Shown piece after piece: positions 8,202-17,505 of a stretch of 64,000 nucleotides of DNA (the stretch's first letter is position 1; every line of letters starts with the position of its first letter). Source of the DNA: Ruegeria sp. R14_0 (GTDB taxonomy: Bacteria; Pseudomonadota; Alphaproteobacteria; Rhodobacterales; Rhodobacteraceae); contig NZ_JAGHRC010000011.1 in assembly GCF_017743975.1 (NCBI RefSeq), forward strand, positions 1 to 64,000, given 5' to 3'. Both the position numbers and the translations under genes were made by a program. The notes below the pieces were generated by a model, which worked only from the letters and a program-made list of their open reading frames with translations, searched no databases and had not been told where the DNA came from.

Positions 8202-9262
8202 GAAAGACCATTTGGACCACTCTGGCCGTCATTCTTGTCTTTCTGGTCTGGTACCTGGTCGCCGATCGAAAAACGCCGTTTACCGGGAACGCCCGCGTAA
8301 AAGCCATTGCGACCCAGATGGTGCCACAGGTCACCGGAACAGTGACCGAGGTACTGGTCGAAAACGGTCAGGTCGTCTCGGCCGGAGATGTTCTGGTTCG
8401 GATCGACTCCAGGCCTTACGAAATTGAACGCGACAAGGCTGAAGCTGATCTTGAAGCAGCCACGCAGGAGGTGGGCGCATCCTCGGCCGAGGTGAGGGCC
8501 GCACAAGCCAAGCTGGCGCGGGCTCAGAGTGATCTGGACACGATACGCATTCAGACCGAGCGCGTTTTTGCGCTGGAAAAGAAGGGATTGATCGCCGTCT
8601 CGAAGGCCGATGATGCCCGGGGTCAACTGGCAGAGTCTGAGGCAAACTATGAGAACGCCAAAGCGGATCTTGAAAAGGCAAAGCAGAGACTGGGCGACGA
8701 CGGGATTAAAAACCCAAAAATCCAGCGGGCCCTGGCGGCATTGGCAGATGCCGAGCTGAACCTTGAATGGACGGAACTGCGCGCTCCGGCAACTGGTGTC
8801 ATATCCAATCTGCTGATTGCCCCCGGAACCTATGCGCGATCTGGTCAGGACCTGCTGACGTTCCTAGATGCAACAGACGTTTGGATCGAGGCTTACTTTA
8901 CCGAAAACAACCTCGGCCGGGCTGCGGTGGGGTCTCCTGTCGACGTCGTTCTGGACATGCATCCGGGCCAGATTGTTCCGGGCGTGATCGAGAGCTTCAG
9001 CGCGGCTGTATCCCTGAGTGGCGGAGATGAACCCGGCCAGTTGGCGAGCCCGCCAAGCACTAAAGGGTTTCTGCGCGAGCCAGAACGGTTCCCGGTTCGT
9101 ATCGTCCTGCCGGGATATGAGGCCGGAAGCGCCGAAGACGATCTGCGCTTTCAACTCAATGGGCAGGCCGATGTGATCATGTACCTGAGCGACAATTCCC
9201 TGCTGAACGTGGTTGGTCGGACCTATATCCGTTTGGTCTCAATCCTGTCCTATGCCTACTGA
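8198..9262 (+). CDS. HlyD-family membrane fusion protein
   Basis: A 354-residue periplasmic adaptor. One N-terminal TM helix (residues 6-22) anchors it. A split lipoyl domain (VTGTVTEVLVENGQVVSAGDVL in outline, residues 48-70, and ELRAPATGVI near residue 194) flanks a long alpha-helical coiled-coil hairpin (about 78-185), and beta-barrel segments follow. This is the EmrA/AaeA-like layout. It overlaps the upstream permease by four bases and the downstream DUF2955 gene by 11, so the three genes are probably one export unit. Substrate unknown. Confidence 0.92.
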   Translation: MRKTIWTTLAVILVFLVWYLVADRKTPFTGNARVKAIATQMVPQVTGTVTEVLVENGQVVSAGDVLVRIDSRPYEIERDKAEADLEAATQEVGASSAEVRAAQAKLARAQSDLDTIRIQTERVFALEKKGLIAVSKADDARGQLAESEANYENAKADLEKAKQRLGDDGIKNPKIQRALAALADAELNLEWTELRAPATGVISNLLIAPGTYARSGQDLLTFLDATDVWIEAYFTENNLGRAAVGSPVDVVLDMHPGQIVPGVIESFSAAVSLSGGDEPGQLASPPSTKGFLREPERFPVRIVLPGYEAGSAEDDLRFQLNGQADVIMYLSDNSLLNVVGRTYIRLVSILSYAY

Positions 9263-10262
9263 GGACCAAAAATCCATTTTTCGGCTCGCGCTGGGGGTGA
9301 CCGGCGTTTTTGCTTTGGGCTTGTTTCTAGGGTGGCCGTTGGCGGTTGTGGGGGCGGTTTTCACAGCGCTGTTCCTTCAGGCCCCCGCCGCGCTGCCGTT
9401 GGCGGCATTCGGAAAGCTGTTTGTTTTCTCAATAGGATTGATGTTCATCGCGTTTCTATTGTCGTCGGTATTTGCGCCCTACCCGGTGGTCTTTCTGATT
9501 TTAGTAGCGATCGGGATCATCCTGTCTTTCACATGGTCCGTTTCCGGGGCCGGTGTCTTGCCCGGCGTCATAGCCCTTATGGGGGCGTTGATGATCCCAA
9601 ACCTTGTTTTGCAATCGCAGGATTTGGCGCTGGTTTTGGTGTTCTGGATACCGTTGAACCTGCTGTTTGCAGGTTTCATATCGACTCTGATGTTTGTGTT
9701 GATACCGGCGGAACCTCAGACAGCCGCTCAGAAGAAAGCTGACGCGCCACCAGATTATGACCCCTTTCGGCGGATCGTCAGAATGTCCCTGGTGACGGTT
9801 CCATTTGCCATGGCTTTTTTTGTGTCCGGCGCGTCAGCCTTGTTGGTTCTGTTCTTTGTCGCCCTTTTGAGCCAACAACTGGCGGCAATGCCGTCGATGG
9901 GGAAAACGGTCGCCAAATCCATGCTAACAGCAAACCTGCTTGGGGCAGCGGTGTCGATCGTCTGTTACGAGATTAACGTGATCGCGCCGGTTATCCTGAC
10001 ACCCATTTTGTTGAGTTTGTTCGTCTGTTTCTCACTTGGAGCACTGGGAAAATCAAAAATCCCGCTCGCTGCAGCCGCCGGATCAGCGCTGACAACGGTT
10101 CTGATCGTGTACGGCGGGTCGATTGCACCTTTTTCGGACGAAGCGGACGTCAAAAGCATCACGCGTGTACTGCAGGTCGCAAGCGCCGCCTTTTTTGTGA
10201 TTGTCGCCTATGTGATCGTTGACGAGTTCTGGCCTGAGAGAAAGCGCGAGCTCGCGCACTGA
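9252..10262 (+). CDS. DUF2955 family inner-membrane protein
   Basis: A 336-residue membrane protein with two groups of about five helices separated by a hydrophilic linker near residues 155-175 (AEPQTAAQKKADAPPDYD). The two halves look like the repeated aromatic-acid-exporter/FusB-like fold used with HlyD partners. I start at the ATG at 9252 (MPTEDQKSIF), which overlaps the HlyD gene by 11 bases; the frame is open back to 9213 but that stretch has no membrane-protein character. With the HlyD protein it probably forms a two-component efflux pump resembling AaeAB, but no substrate can be deduced. Confidence 0.82.
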   Translation: MPTEDQKSIFRLALGVTGVFALGLFLGWPLAVVGAVFTALFLQAPAALPLAAFGKLFVFSIGLMFIAFLLSSVFAPYPVVFLILVAIGIILSFTWSVSGAGVLPGVIALMGALMIPNLVLQSQDLALVLVFWIPLNLLFAGFISTLMFVLIPAEPQTAAQKKADAPPDYDPFRRIVRMSLVTVPFAMAFFVSGASALLVLFFVALLSQQLAAMPSMGKTVAKSMLTANLLGAAVSIVCYEINVIAPVILTPILLSLFVCFSLGALGKSKIPLAAAAGSALTTVLIVYGGSIAPFSDEADVKSITRVLQVASAAFFVIVAYVIVDEFWPERKRELAH

Positions 10263-10345
10263 CACAACAAGAACTGTGGCATTGAATCGAGGACGACGGA
10301 ACGCCGCCTGGGGCACCTTGGACCGCCACACTCCTGTTTCATTGA

Positions 10346-11980
10346 TCAATCCGTAGTGCAAAACCTGTTCAGCACATTTCGGGTAATCCGCTCTACCTGT
10401 TGGTCCTTGGAAATCAGGCCCATGACCCATTCGCATGTGCCTGCTGTGAAAACCTCTCCCTTGCCGCGTCGCCAATGCAGGATAACGCCGTTTCCGCGCT
10501 TGCTGCGATCCAGATTGTCTGGCGTAACAGCTCCGAATTGCGCCGCAGCTTTGAACCGCGCGTCCTCGTCACCGATGTATATGGTCTCACCCCAAGTCCC
10601 GTGGTCAGGTTCGATGTTTGTCGCCAAGCCCATCGCCAGGATCACCAGGTTCGGATCTGCACCGTCTTTTCCGGTGGCAAAGGGCAGGCCATCCTCCATT
10701 TTGTAATCTACCCCGTCCACCTCGTAACCGAATATGCGTGCGCCGGCCCCCAGCTGGTCACCATATCCCAGCTCGGTTCCTGCCAGCGCCCAGTGATCGG
10801 GCCGGTACACGGTGAAACCGCAACTGCCCTGCCCCACGCAGCGCCCTAACCCTGCGTAGACTCCTTTTAGGCCGTTCGCGCCAAAGGTTTCCGCCCCGGG
10901 CCAATTGACCGGGGGGACTTCCCATGCGGCGGTGACCAGATGCTCTTGATCCGTTCCAAATAACGGGTCCTGATTGGCCTGGTACTTGTAGCAGACCTGA
11001 GTGCGCCCCTCATCTTCGATACGCGTTTGCCATAGGAAGTTCCCCGCAAACCGCGCCACTCTGCCCCCATTCTCGGTAAAGCGGTCCACTGAACGTCGCA
11101 TGTTGGCAGACCAATACTCATCATGCCCAACGAAGACCGCGCATTTGTAGCGATCCAGAAGATCAGGTTGGGCTTCCAGATCATGCTGCGTGGCGATATC
11201 AAATTCGAACCCCTCCGCCTCGAGCCAGCGGGCGAAATGCCGTTCGTAGCTGGCCCAGCCTGCAGACGCGTATTTCTTTGAATAGCCATAGGCATAGGCC
11301 CACTCCATATATGGGTAACGCACTATGTTGCCGGGGGTATGAGGCGCCTCGGGTACGGCCCGAGGCGCACCGTTTGGAAGTTTACAAAAGCCGCGGCTCC
11401 AAGGGCGTTGGGTCGAGACCACTGGCGAGAACGCGTTCCCCTCCGGTCCGGTGATCCCCTCGTAATGGTTCGAGCCGCCCCAGCAATTGTAGGCGAGCCA
11501 GGTACCCGTGGCGCAAATCAACACCATACGCGGTAATGGGGTATTAATTTGGCTACGGATTAGGATCAGGTGATGCTCCTCGACACGATCGCCGTCCCGC
11601 TCAGCGGATAGTGTGATCAGGTACCCGCCGGGGCGCCAGTCTGTGGGGATGGTTAACTGATGACTGACCTGCCAATCGCACCCTTTGACCGAACAATCAT
11701 CGGGTGTCTCCTGATGACATCCAATCAAACTTTCCTGCCGCAATAGCGGCTCATAGACCAGTCCGTCACGACCGACTTCAAAGTCCCATTTCTCGGCAGT
11801 GGTCGAAACATGCAGCGCCACGTTTTCGCCCGGCGCATAGGTCATGCGGGGCGTGTAGCCCCAGATCTCCAGCACAGCTTCGTCCCGAGCTGGCCCGATG
11901 TAATAGTTGTCGACGATATGCCGCGCCTTGGCGCGGGTGCGGGGTGTCGTGGCGGGCGATGGTCCTTCTGAAGACGTCAT
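10346..11980 (-). CDS. N,N-dimethylformamidase large-subunit-like protein
   Basis: A 544-residue protein. The N-terminal 120 residues look like a beta-sandwich (WGYTPRMTYAPGENVALHVST, then the GGYLITLSAE region). The rest matches the C-terminal domain of the dimethylformamidase beta subunit, with TWLAYNCWGGSNHYEG near residue 165, SAGWASYERHFARWLEAEG, VFVGHDEYWSANMR and NGGRVARFAGNFLWQTR. Dimethylformamidase is an iron-dependent amidohydrolase of small amides; no small-subunit gene is nearby, so the true substrate is unknown. I start at the ATG at 11980; an in-frame TTG at 11986 directly follows the stop of the CoA-transferase gene, with which it is co-transcribed. Confidence 0.82.
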   Translation of the reverse strand: MTSSEGPSPATTPRTRAKARHIVDNYYIGPARDEAVLEIWGYTPRMTYAPGENVALHVSTTAEKWDFEVGRDGLVYEPLLRQESLIGCHQETPDDCSVKGCDWQVSHQLTIPTDWRPGGYLITLSAERDGDRVEEHHLILIRSQINTPLPRMVLICATGTWLAYNCWGGSNHYEGITGPEGNAFSPVVSTQRPWSRGFCKLPNGAPRAVPEAPHTPGNIVRYPYMEWAYAYGYSKKYASAGWASYERHFARWLEAEGFEFDIATQHDLEAQPDLLDRYKCAVFVGHDEYWSANMRRSVDRFTENGGRVARFAGNFLWQTRIEDEGRTQVCYKYQANQDPLFGTDQEHLVTAAWEVPPVNWPGAETFGANGLKGVYAGLGRCVGQGSCGFTVYRPDHWALAGTELGYGDQLGAGARIFGYEVDGVDYKMEDGLPFATGKDGADPNLVILAMGLATNIEPDHGTWGETIYIGDEDARFKAAAQFGAVTPDNLDRSKRGNGVILHWRRGKGEVFTAGTCEWVMGLISKDQQVERITRNVLNRFCTTD

Positions 11981-11986
11981 TTTCAA

Positions 11987-14461
11987 CTATTCCGGCAGGT
12001 ACTTTTCCGACCAGCTTTCGCTGGCCGCACCGGTTTCGATCATGGTCGCGATACGATCCTCGGAGAAGCCCAATTCCAGAAGAATCCGACGGGTATCTGC
12101 ACCATATTTTGGCATCGGGCGTGGAATGGTGATCTTTGCCTTGGAGGGGCGCACCGCGTTGGGCGCAACCAGATCGCACCAGCGGCCCATCGGATGCTGA
12201 TCATGGCGGATGGCGCTGAACGTGCTGCAGTTCAAATCGACCTCGCCTTTGCTTTCAAGTTGCAAAGCCGCGTCGCGTGTCTCGTGCAACGACCCGAGCG
12301 GTATCACCGTGGACGAAGAGCCGGCAAAGGCATCAGCCCAATATGCAGCGGGGCGCGTGGCGAAACGCTCGGCCAGCGATCCGGTCAAGCTTCCGTCGGG
12401 CAGATCAGCTAGGTCCGTAAGCTCGGCAACCGCACGCAAAGCGCCCTGCTTTTCCGTCGGCGCGGCGAAAAACATCCAGCCATCCGCCGCCCGGTAGCAG
12501 TGATAGAACGGCCCCCAGCCCAGCGCCTCTCTGCCCGAGGGTTCGTCAAAGGGCGCGCGCCCGTCAAAATCGTACATCAGCTGTGCCTGGATCAGATTGC
12601 CAGCACCCGCCAAAGCCGCCCGGGCAATACCGCCTTTGCCGGTACGTTCCAGTCGCAGCAGCGCAGCCCCCAGCGCGACACAAGCGCAGTATCCGGTCAG
12701 AACGTCAATGGTTCCGAAATGAGCGTGTTCTTCTGGCGTTTGCATGCCGCCCCCAAATCGGACCATGACCCCGGTCGCCGCTTGCGCAAGGTCGTCATAG
12801 CCCAGGTGGTCCGACTTTGGACCACGCGCCGGGCCGCCAAAGGCATCCAGCTGGACCAGTATCAGACGCGGGTTGAGTACGGCCAATCGCGCCTCGTCCA
12901 AACCCAGCGCATCGCGCTGTTCGTCCGTCCCATTCAATGTAATGACATCGCTTTCAGCAATCAGACGGCGCAATGCGTCCTGTCCATCCTCACTACGCAG
13001 GTTCAACAGAATGCTGTCTTTCCCACGGTGGGCGTGCAAGCCAAAAACCACGGTGTTCCAAGGGTCAACCGAAGGGTCAACGGGCTGGACAGACGTCACC
13101 TTGGCTCCGAACCGGGCAAGGGTCGAGCCAATGGTGGGCCCAGCGATCACGTTGGTCAGATCCAGAACCTTCAGCCCGTCAAGCCAGCCTCTGGTTCCTG
13201 TGCCGACGACGCCCGATCGTTTCGGCTCGGCCAGAATATCCGCAATCGGCGCGCTGTCTGGTATAGCGCCTGGACGCTTATCGACTGCCGCCGCGTCGCC
13301 CGCAAGCCAGGCTACATTGCCCATCTGTCGCATCTTTCCGTGGCGCGGATCCTCCACTTCAACGACCAATCCCGAGGCCAAGGCATGTGGGTCGGCCAAC
13401 CATTCCTGACTGTATCGTTGGGCGGTGGCCGGTGCTTTGGCCGCACCAAACAGCGCCTCCCACTCGCCCGAAGGACGCGTCAGAAACGCTGCTTTTATTG
13501 CCGAAGATACGCGCTCACGGTCCTTGTCGCCCACGGGGTAATTCCGCAACGACCATTCGTCCGGCCATTCAGCTTTGTCCAGATAGGCGTCGAAATCGGG
13601 CAGCTCGTCGGCCAGTTGTCTTAGTCCCAACGTCTCTAGCACACGACGCGGGTGTGTCTTCACGCTGCCCGCAACGACATAGAAACCGCGCCCGTCAGCG
13701 CAGGTATAAGTGCGGTAGAACGGGTCGAGAAACTCTTCCAACTCGGCAAAGCTCAGATCCATCGGCAACCCTTCGGCGAAGCGTCGATCCAGTTCCACTT
13801 CGCGCGGGGATTTGTAGCGATCAGGATAGTCTTCGATCTGCTCGCAATTGTAGACAAGCCCTTCCAGCAACGCCGAGGCCAGCGGCACCTCGATATGCTC
13901 GCCGCCATTATCGTCGCGGGCAAGCAACGCGAATTGAACCGCCATGGCCCCAAACGCCGATCCGTAAGCCGAAGCCAAGGTCAAAGGTGTGAACGAGGGG
14001 TTGATCCCCATCAGGCGGCGGTTCAATCCCATGTCGGTGAATTGTCCCGTGCGGGCGGCAATGATCGCTTCCCAAGCGGGAAGATCGGCCAGCGCCGGGT
14101 CCGTGGATGCGAAACCGGGCAGCGACAGCGACACTATACGTGGGTTAATCGCACGCAGGTCCTGCGGTCCAAGCCCTAACCGCTGCATAACGCCAGGGCG
14201 AAAATTCTCGATCACCACGTCCGATCGGGCGATCAGATCCTGTGCGGTGGCTAGGCCCGCTCGCGTTTCAAGATCCAGTGTAACAGCGGTTTTTCCACGT
14301 GACAGCATGTCAGTCGCAGGCTCTTTCAGCCTGGGCCCACCGGGCGGATCAACGCGGATCACTTGCGCCCCCATATCGGCCAGCATCATACCAACAAGCG
14401 GTCCAGCCAAGTATTGTCCAAAATCCAGAACCCGGATGTGCTCCAATGGGCGAGTATTCAT
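11987..14461 (-). CDS. Two-domain class III CoA-transferase (CaiB/BaiF fusion)
   Basis: An 824-residue protein made of two complete CaiB/BaiF-type domains in tandem (about residues 5-395 and 425-824). Each begins with the typical Rossmann start (IRVLDFGQYLAGP; LKVLDLTNVIAGP). At the catalytic position, domain 2 keeps the family Asp (D556 in GYDDLAQAATG), whereas the aligned place in domain 1 has Glu (E131 in PAWEAIIAARTG). Such a double-domain layout is known from the DMSP CoA-transferase/lyase DddD, but this protein is not convincingly DddD. It should move CoA between carboxylic acids. It directly precedes the dimethylformamidase-like gene, suggesting a shared pathway. Confidence 0.87.
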   Translation of the reverse strand: MNTRPLEHIRVLDFGQYLAGPLVGMMLADMGAQVIRVDPPGGPRLKEPATDMLSRGKTAVTLDLETRAGLATAQDLIARSDVVIENFRPGVMQRLGLGPQDLRAINPRIVSLSLPGFASTDPALADLPAWEAIIAARTGQFTDMGLNRRLMGINPSFTPLTLASAYGSAFGAMAVQFALLARDDNGGEHIEVPLASALLEGLVYNCEQIEDYPDRYKSPREVELDRRFAEGLPMDLSFAELEEFLDPFYRTYTCADGRGFYVVAGSVKTHPRRVLETLGLRQLADELPDFDAYLDKAEWPDEWSLRNYPVGDKDRERVSSAIKAAFLTRPSGEWEALFGAAKAPATAQRYSQEWLADPHALASGLVVEVEDPRHGKMRQMGNVAWLAGDAAAVDKRPGAIPDSAPIADILAEPKRSGVVGTGTRGWLDGLKVLDLTNVIAGPTIGSTLARFGAKVTSVQPVDPSVDPWNTVVFGLHAHRGKDSILLNLRSEDGQDALRRLIAESDVITLNGTDEQRDALGLDEARLAVLNPRLILVQLDAFGGPARGPKSDHLGYDDLAQAATGVMVRFGGGMQTPEEHAHFGTIDVLTGYCACVALGAALLRLERTGKGGIARAALAGAGNLIQAQLMYDFDGRAPFDEPSGREALGWGPFYHCYRAADGWMFFAAPTEKQGALRAVAELTDLADLPDGSLTGSLAERFATRPAAYWADAFAGSSSTVIPLGSLHETRDAALQLESKGEVDLNCSTFSAIRHDQHPMGRWCDLVAPNAVRPSKAKITIPRPMPKYGADTRRILLELGFSEDRIATMIETGAASESWSEKYLPE

Positions 14462-14604
14462 TTCGATCTCTCTAATCGCGGGAGCAATTCTCCCTGTTTA
14501 GATCAAGACTAGGAGCGTAACTGTGACCAAAACTGCGCCAATCCCGACAAAAATGACGCTGATTTGACATTAGGTTTGCTTGGGTTTCATTGCCTTTTGT
14601 CTGC

Positions 14605-14618
14605 TGGTCTGCGGACCA
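14605..14618. repeat. Short inverted repeat in the CoA-transferase upstream region
   Basis: TGGTC-TGCG-GACCA is a perfect 5-bp inverted repeat about 145 bases upstream of the CoA-transferase start. It resembles a spaced GntR/FadR-type half-site pair, but no GntR gene is in the window, so its function is open. Confidence 0.25.
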
Positions 14619-14667
14619 AGTCGCATGCAAGACCACCAAGGGAAAATGCCCAAATTCGTTGGTGGTT

Positions 14668-14696
14668 TGGTGCGCACAATCAAAATGCGCGCACCA
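14668..14696. repeat. Inverted repeat after the MDR oxidoreductase gene
   Basis: TGGTGCGC, 13 bases, then GCGCACCA: an 8-bp perfect stem starting 13 bases past the stop of the oxidoreductase gene on the minus strand. No T-run follows. It may end or attenuate the upstream transcript before the CoA-transferase gene. Confidence 0.4.
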
Positions 14697-14708
14697 CGAT
14701 CAACCAGA

Positions 14709-15695
14709 TCATAGCTCTATGACGACTTTGCCAACGGCCGAACCGCTCGTCAGGTGAGCATAGGCTGCGCCCACATCGGACCACCCGAACCTTTGCTCGT
14801 CCACGATCGGCTTGAGCCCGCCGGCATCTGCGATGCCCGCCAAAACACTCAGGATATCTCCGTGAGTTTGCCGCCCGAAATTGTGCATCATTGGGATCAG
14901 CATAAAGACAACATGCAGAGACAGGCCTTTGAAATGCGCTGGCGTCAAATCGATCTCGACCATCGCGACAGTCGAGGCAACTTGGCCGTTGAGCTTTGCC
15001 GCCTCGAACGAGTTCTTCATGTTTGGCCCGCCGACGCTGTCAAACACCATATCAAAACCCACCCCACCTGTGTGGTCAGCCACATAATCTTCGACCTTTT
15101 GTGTCGTGAAATCCAAGGCGCGCGCGCCCAGTCCTTCGATTAGGGCCATCTGGTCAGCACCGCGACCCGTCGCGGACACTTTTGCACCAAAGTGACGGGC
15201 AAGTTGCACGGCGACATGTCCAACGCCGCCAGCACCGCCCTGAACCAGCACAGTCTGCCCCTCGCCAACACCTGCACGGGTCAGCCCTTCGTAGGCAGTA
15301 ATACCGACCAGCGGCAGCGCAGCGGCTTCGCGCATGGTCAGCGACTTGGGTTTGTGCGCAATCAAACGAGCATCCGCACTCATGTACTCTGCCAGCGCCC
15401 CAGGCAGGTCCATCAAACCACCCGCGCAGCCGTACACCTCATCGCCTATTGCGAAATCTGTCACGCCGTCGCCCAGCGCAACGACCGTACCGGCAAAGTC
15501 CATGCCAAGCACGGCAGGTAATGCGGGGGACAAAGGCAGGTCTGCGCCCATCGTTCGGATCATCGTATCAACGGTGTTGACGCTGGTGGCGGCCATTTTG
15601 ACAACTACATGCCCCGATGGCGCGACCGGGTCGGGCATTACCGAGGTTTCAAACTGCGCTTCAGGCCCATAACTATTCAGAAGCATTGCTTTCAT
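14709..15695 (-). CDS. MDR/zinc-type alcohol dehydrogenase or quinone oxidoreductase
   Basis: A 328-residue medium-chain dehydrogenase/reductase. GroES-like N-terminal part (MKAMLLNSYGPEAQFE), then the nucleotide-binding motif GQTVLVQGGAGGVGHVAVQLA near residues 143-163. The catalytic and structural zinc ligand sets of classical alcohol dehydrogenases are not evident, so a zinc-free NADPH:quinone or enone reductase is more likely. The ATG at 15695 gives the usual family start; the frame upstream is open for 38 codons but overlaps the next gene's end. Probably last in the crotonase-SDR-LLM-CmcJ transcript. Confidence 0.86.
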   Translation of the reverse strand: MKAMLLNSYGPEAQFETSVMPDPVAPSGHVVVKMAATSVNTVDTMIRTMGADLPLSPALPAVLGMDFAGTVVALGDGVTDFAIGDEVYGCAGGLMDLPGALAEYMSADARLIAHKPKSLTMREAAALPLVGITAYEGLTRAGVGEGQTVLVQGGAGGVGHVAVQLARHFGAKVSATGRGADQMALIEGLGARALDFTTQKVEDYVADHTGGVGFDMVFDSVGGPNMKNSFEAAKLNGQVASTVAMVEIDLTPAHFKGLSLHVVFMLIPMMHNFGRQTHGDILSVLAGIADAGGLKPIVDEQRFGWSDVGAAYAHLTSGSAVGKVVIEL

Positions 15696-15769
15696 TGGAT
15701 TATTCCTATTCTCACCTGAAGTCGGGGCGTTTTTACGACAGGCACCCCGACGAATTCCACGGGTTGGGG

Positions 15770-16615
15770 TTAGTTGATGTCCTGAACCTGCATCACCAGA
15801 TCGCCCCAATTGCGCTGGTTTTCGATGTCGTGTTCCAGACCCTGTTCATCCGCAATGGTGAACCGTTTGACGGCAGGCGTTTTGCTGGAGGCCTGATAAA
15901 GCCAATAAGCTTCGGCCTTCAGCGCCTTATCGATGGGCTTGTCGATGGATTCATATACCATCTGCTTGCAGGCATTGATCGACTCGGCCGGGAATTTTGC
16001 GATCCGTTCGGCCAGCGCGGTCACATAAGGGCCGATTTCATCCGGCTCCAGTGCTTTGTTGATGGTCCCCAGGCGCTCGGCATCATGCGCGTCATAGTCT
16101 TGCGCGCTCAGGATGATCTCAAGCGCTTTGCCAAGACCGGTTTGGCGCGCCATGCGCGAAGCGCCGCCACCGCAAGGCAGGATACCCATGCCGACCTCCA
16201 TCTGCATGAACTTGTACTTGCCCCGTGCGGCAAAGCGCATATCGAGCGCCAGGGCCAATTCGTGCCCGCCGCCGCGTGCAAACCCCTCCAGTTTTGCGAT
16301 GGTGGCCTGTGGCACCTTGCTGATGCGTTCGCAAACCGATTGGAGGTCCAAAAGGTGCGCATCTTCGCGGGACACGGCCTCGGTCGACATGTCCTTGAGC
16401 AGTTCGGTATCGTAGTGGCAGACCCAGATTTCCGGGTTGGCAGACTGGAAGATCACGACCTTGGTATCGCGGTCCCGCTCTAACCGCATGGCCAGGCTGT
16501 TGAGATCGGCCAGCATTTCCTGACCCTGTACGTTCACAGAGCCAAAGTTGAATGTCACCGTGGCGATACCGTTTTCGACGGCTACGTCAAAGGTCTGAAA
16601 GTTCTCGTATTTCAT
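15770..16615 (-). CDS. Enoyl-CoA hydratase/isomerase family protein (crotonase)
   Basis: A 281-residue crotonase-fold protein. The oxyanion-hole region ATIAKLEGFARGGGHELALA (residues 105-124) and the following DMRFAARGKYKFMQMEVGMGILPCGG stretch are typical of the superfamily. The usual catalytic glutamate pair of true hydratases is not clearly present: the second site reads MGILPCGGGASRM, so the reaction could be hydration, isomerisation or hydrolysis. An AGGA sequence precedes the ATG. It lies 74 bases from the MDR gene and 89 from the SDR gene, on the same strand. Confidence 0.85.
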   Translation of the reverse strand: MKYENFQTFDVAVENGIATVTFNFGSVNVQGQEMLADLNSLAMRLERDRDTKVVIFQSANPEIWVCHYDTELLKDMSTEAVSREDAHLLDLQSVCERISKVPQATIAKLEGFARGGGHELALALDMRFAARGKYKFMQMEVGMGILPCGGGASRMARQTGLGKALEIILSAQDYDAHDAERLGTINKALEPDEIGPYVTALAERIAKFPAESINACKQMVYESIDKPIDKALKAEAYWLYQASSKTPAVKRFTIADEQGLEHDIENQRNWGDLVMQVQDIN

Positions 16616-16704
16616 CAGGCAGTCCTTTCTTGGGCCTCGACGCGGAACGCGTGAGGAGTGGAGGTTACTAAAGCTGTATGGATTGGGCGGGCGCGCCGCT
16701 TGGA

Positions 16705-17493
16705 TCAGTCCGGCTGGCCGATCATCCCTCTGATCGCGTTCATGACGTCGGCTGCGTGACCTTTGTCGAGCGCGGCCGCGTGCGGATCTGAGAATGCTCT
16801 GCTGTCATTGTCAAAATAGGCACCAGACGCGTCAGCGAACCGTTCACCCAATGCCGCATCAATCAGGATATCAGCGCCGATGTTCATGTCGTTGCCCGCA
16901 AGGCCAAAACCTTCTTTCACCATCTTTGACGCCAAGAGCGACCCTGGGTTTACTGCGACCATGACCCGCGCATCGGATAGCAGTTTTGCCCATTCCCGGG
17001 TCCAGATGGTAATCGCCAGCTTGCTTTGCGCGTAGGCTTCCATATCCGCCAGCGGGACGTTGCCCTGCATGGCACGGATATTGACCGGGGCCTGCGCGGC
17101 GGATGACAGGTTCACGACGCGCCCGTCGACAGGGATGATCGGCAGCAGCAACTCGGTCAAAAGGTAAGGTGCGAGGGTGTTCACGACAAAGCGGACGTCC
17201 TGCCCGTTCTCAAGCACCGTTTTCGGAGCTTTCAGCACACCAGCGTTGTTAATCAACACATCCAGGTGGTCATGTTTGGCTCGTACGTTTTCTGCCAGCT
17301 CTCGAACCGCAGACAGATCACTCAGATCCGCGACATAGGTTTCGACATCCCCGCCGATTTCGGCGGCCGCGCTCTCCAATTTGGATTTACTACGTCCATG
17401 AAGCAGCACCTGGTGCCCTTCGGCGGCCAGTTTCTTTGCCGTAAGCAAGCCAATGCCGTCAGTTGAACCCGTGATTAGAATAGTCTTGGTCAT
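16705..17493 (-). CDS. Short-chain dehydrogenase/reductase
   Basis: A 262-residue SDR. The NAD(P) motif TGSTDGIG is at residues 8-15, the NNAG motif in LDVLINNAGVLK near residue 88, and the active-site YAQSK near residue 152. Arg and Ser following the first strand (LHGRSKSKLE) suggest NADP preference. The ATG at 17493 is eight bases from an AGGA sequence and is preferred; a second in-frame ATG two codons earlier is too close to it. The C-terminal DNDSRAFSDPHAAALDKGHA resembles retinol-dehydrogenase-like SDRs. It is 12 bases from the flavin-enzyme gene and co-transcribed with it. Confidence 0.87.
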   Translation of the reverse strand: MTKTILITGSTDGIGLLTAKKLAAEGHQVLLHGRSKSKLESAAAEIGGDVETYVADLSDLSAVRELAENVRAKHDHLDVLINNAGVLKAPKTVLENGQDVRFVVNTLAPYLLTELLLPIIPVDGRVVNLSSAAQAPVNIRAMQGNVPLADMEAYAQSKLAITIWTREWAKLLSDARVMVAVNPGSLLASKMVKEGFGLAGNDMNIGADILIDAALGERFADASGAYFDNDSRAFSDPHAAALDKGHAADVMNAIRGMIGQPD

Positions 17494-17505
17494 CTGCATG
17501 TTCCT

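Noticed and set aside
10346..11980. Dimethylformamide degradation pathway
   Set aside because: No small dimethylformamidase subunit and no dimethylamine genes are in the window; only a family-level name is justified.
12500..13624. 374-codon plus-strand frame opposite the CoA-transferase
   Set aside because: Antisense shadow of a clearly recognisable two-domain protein; high-GC third-position effect.
11987..14461. DddD (DMSP CoA-transferase/lyase) assignment
   Set aside because: Shares the two-domain layout, but overall sequence is not clearly DddD and the neighbours are not DMSP genes.
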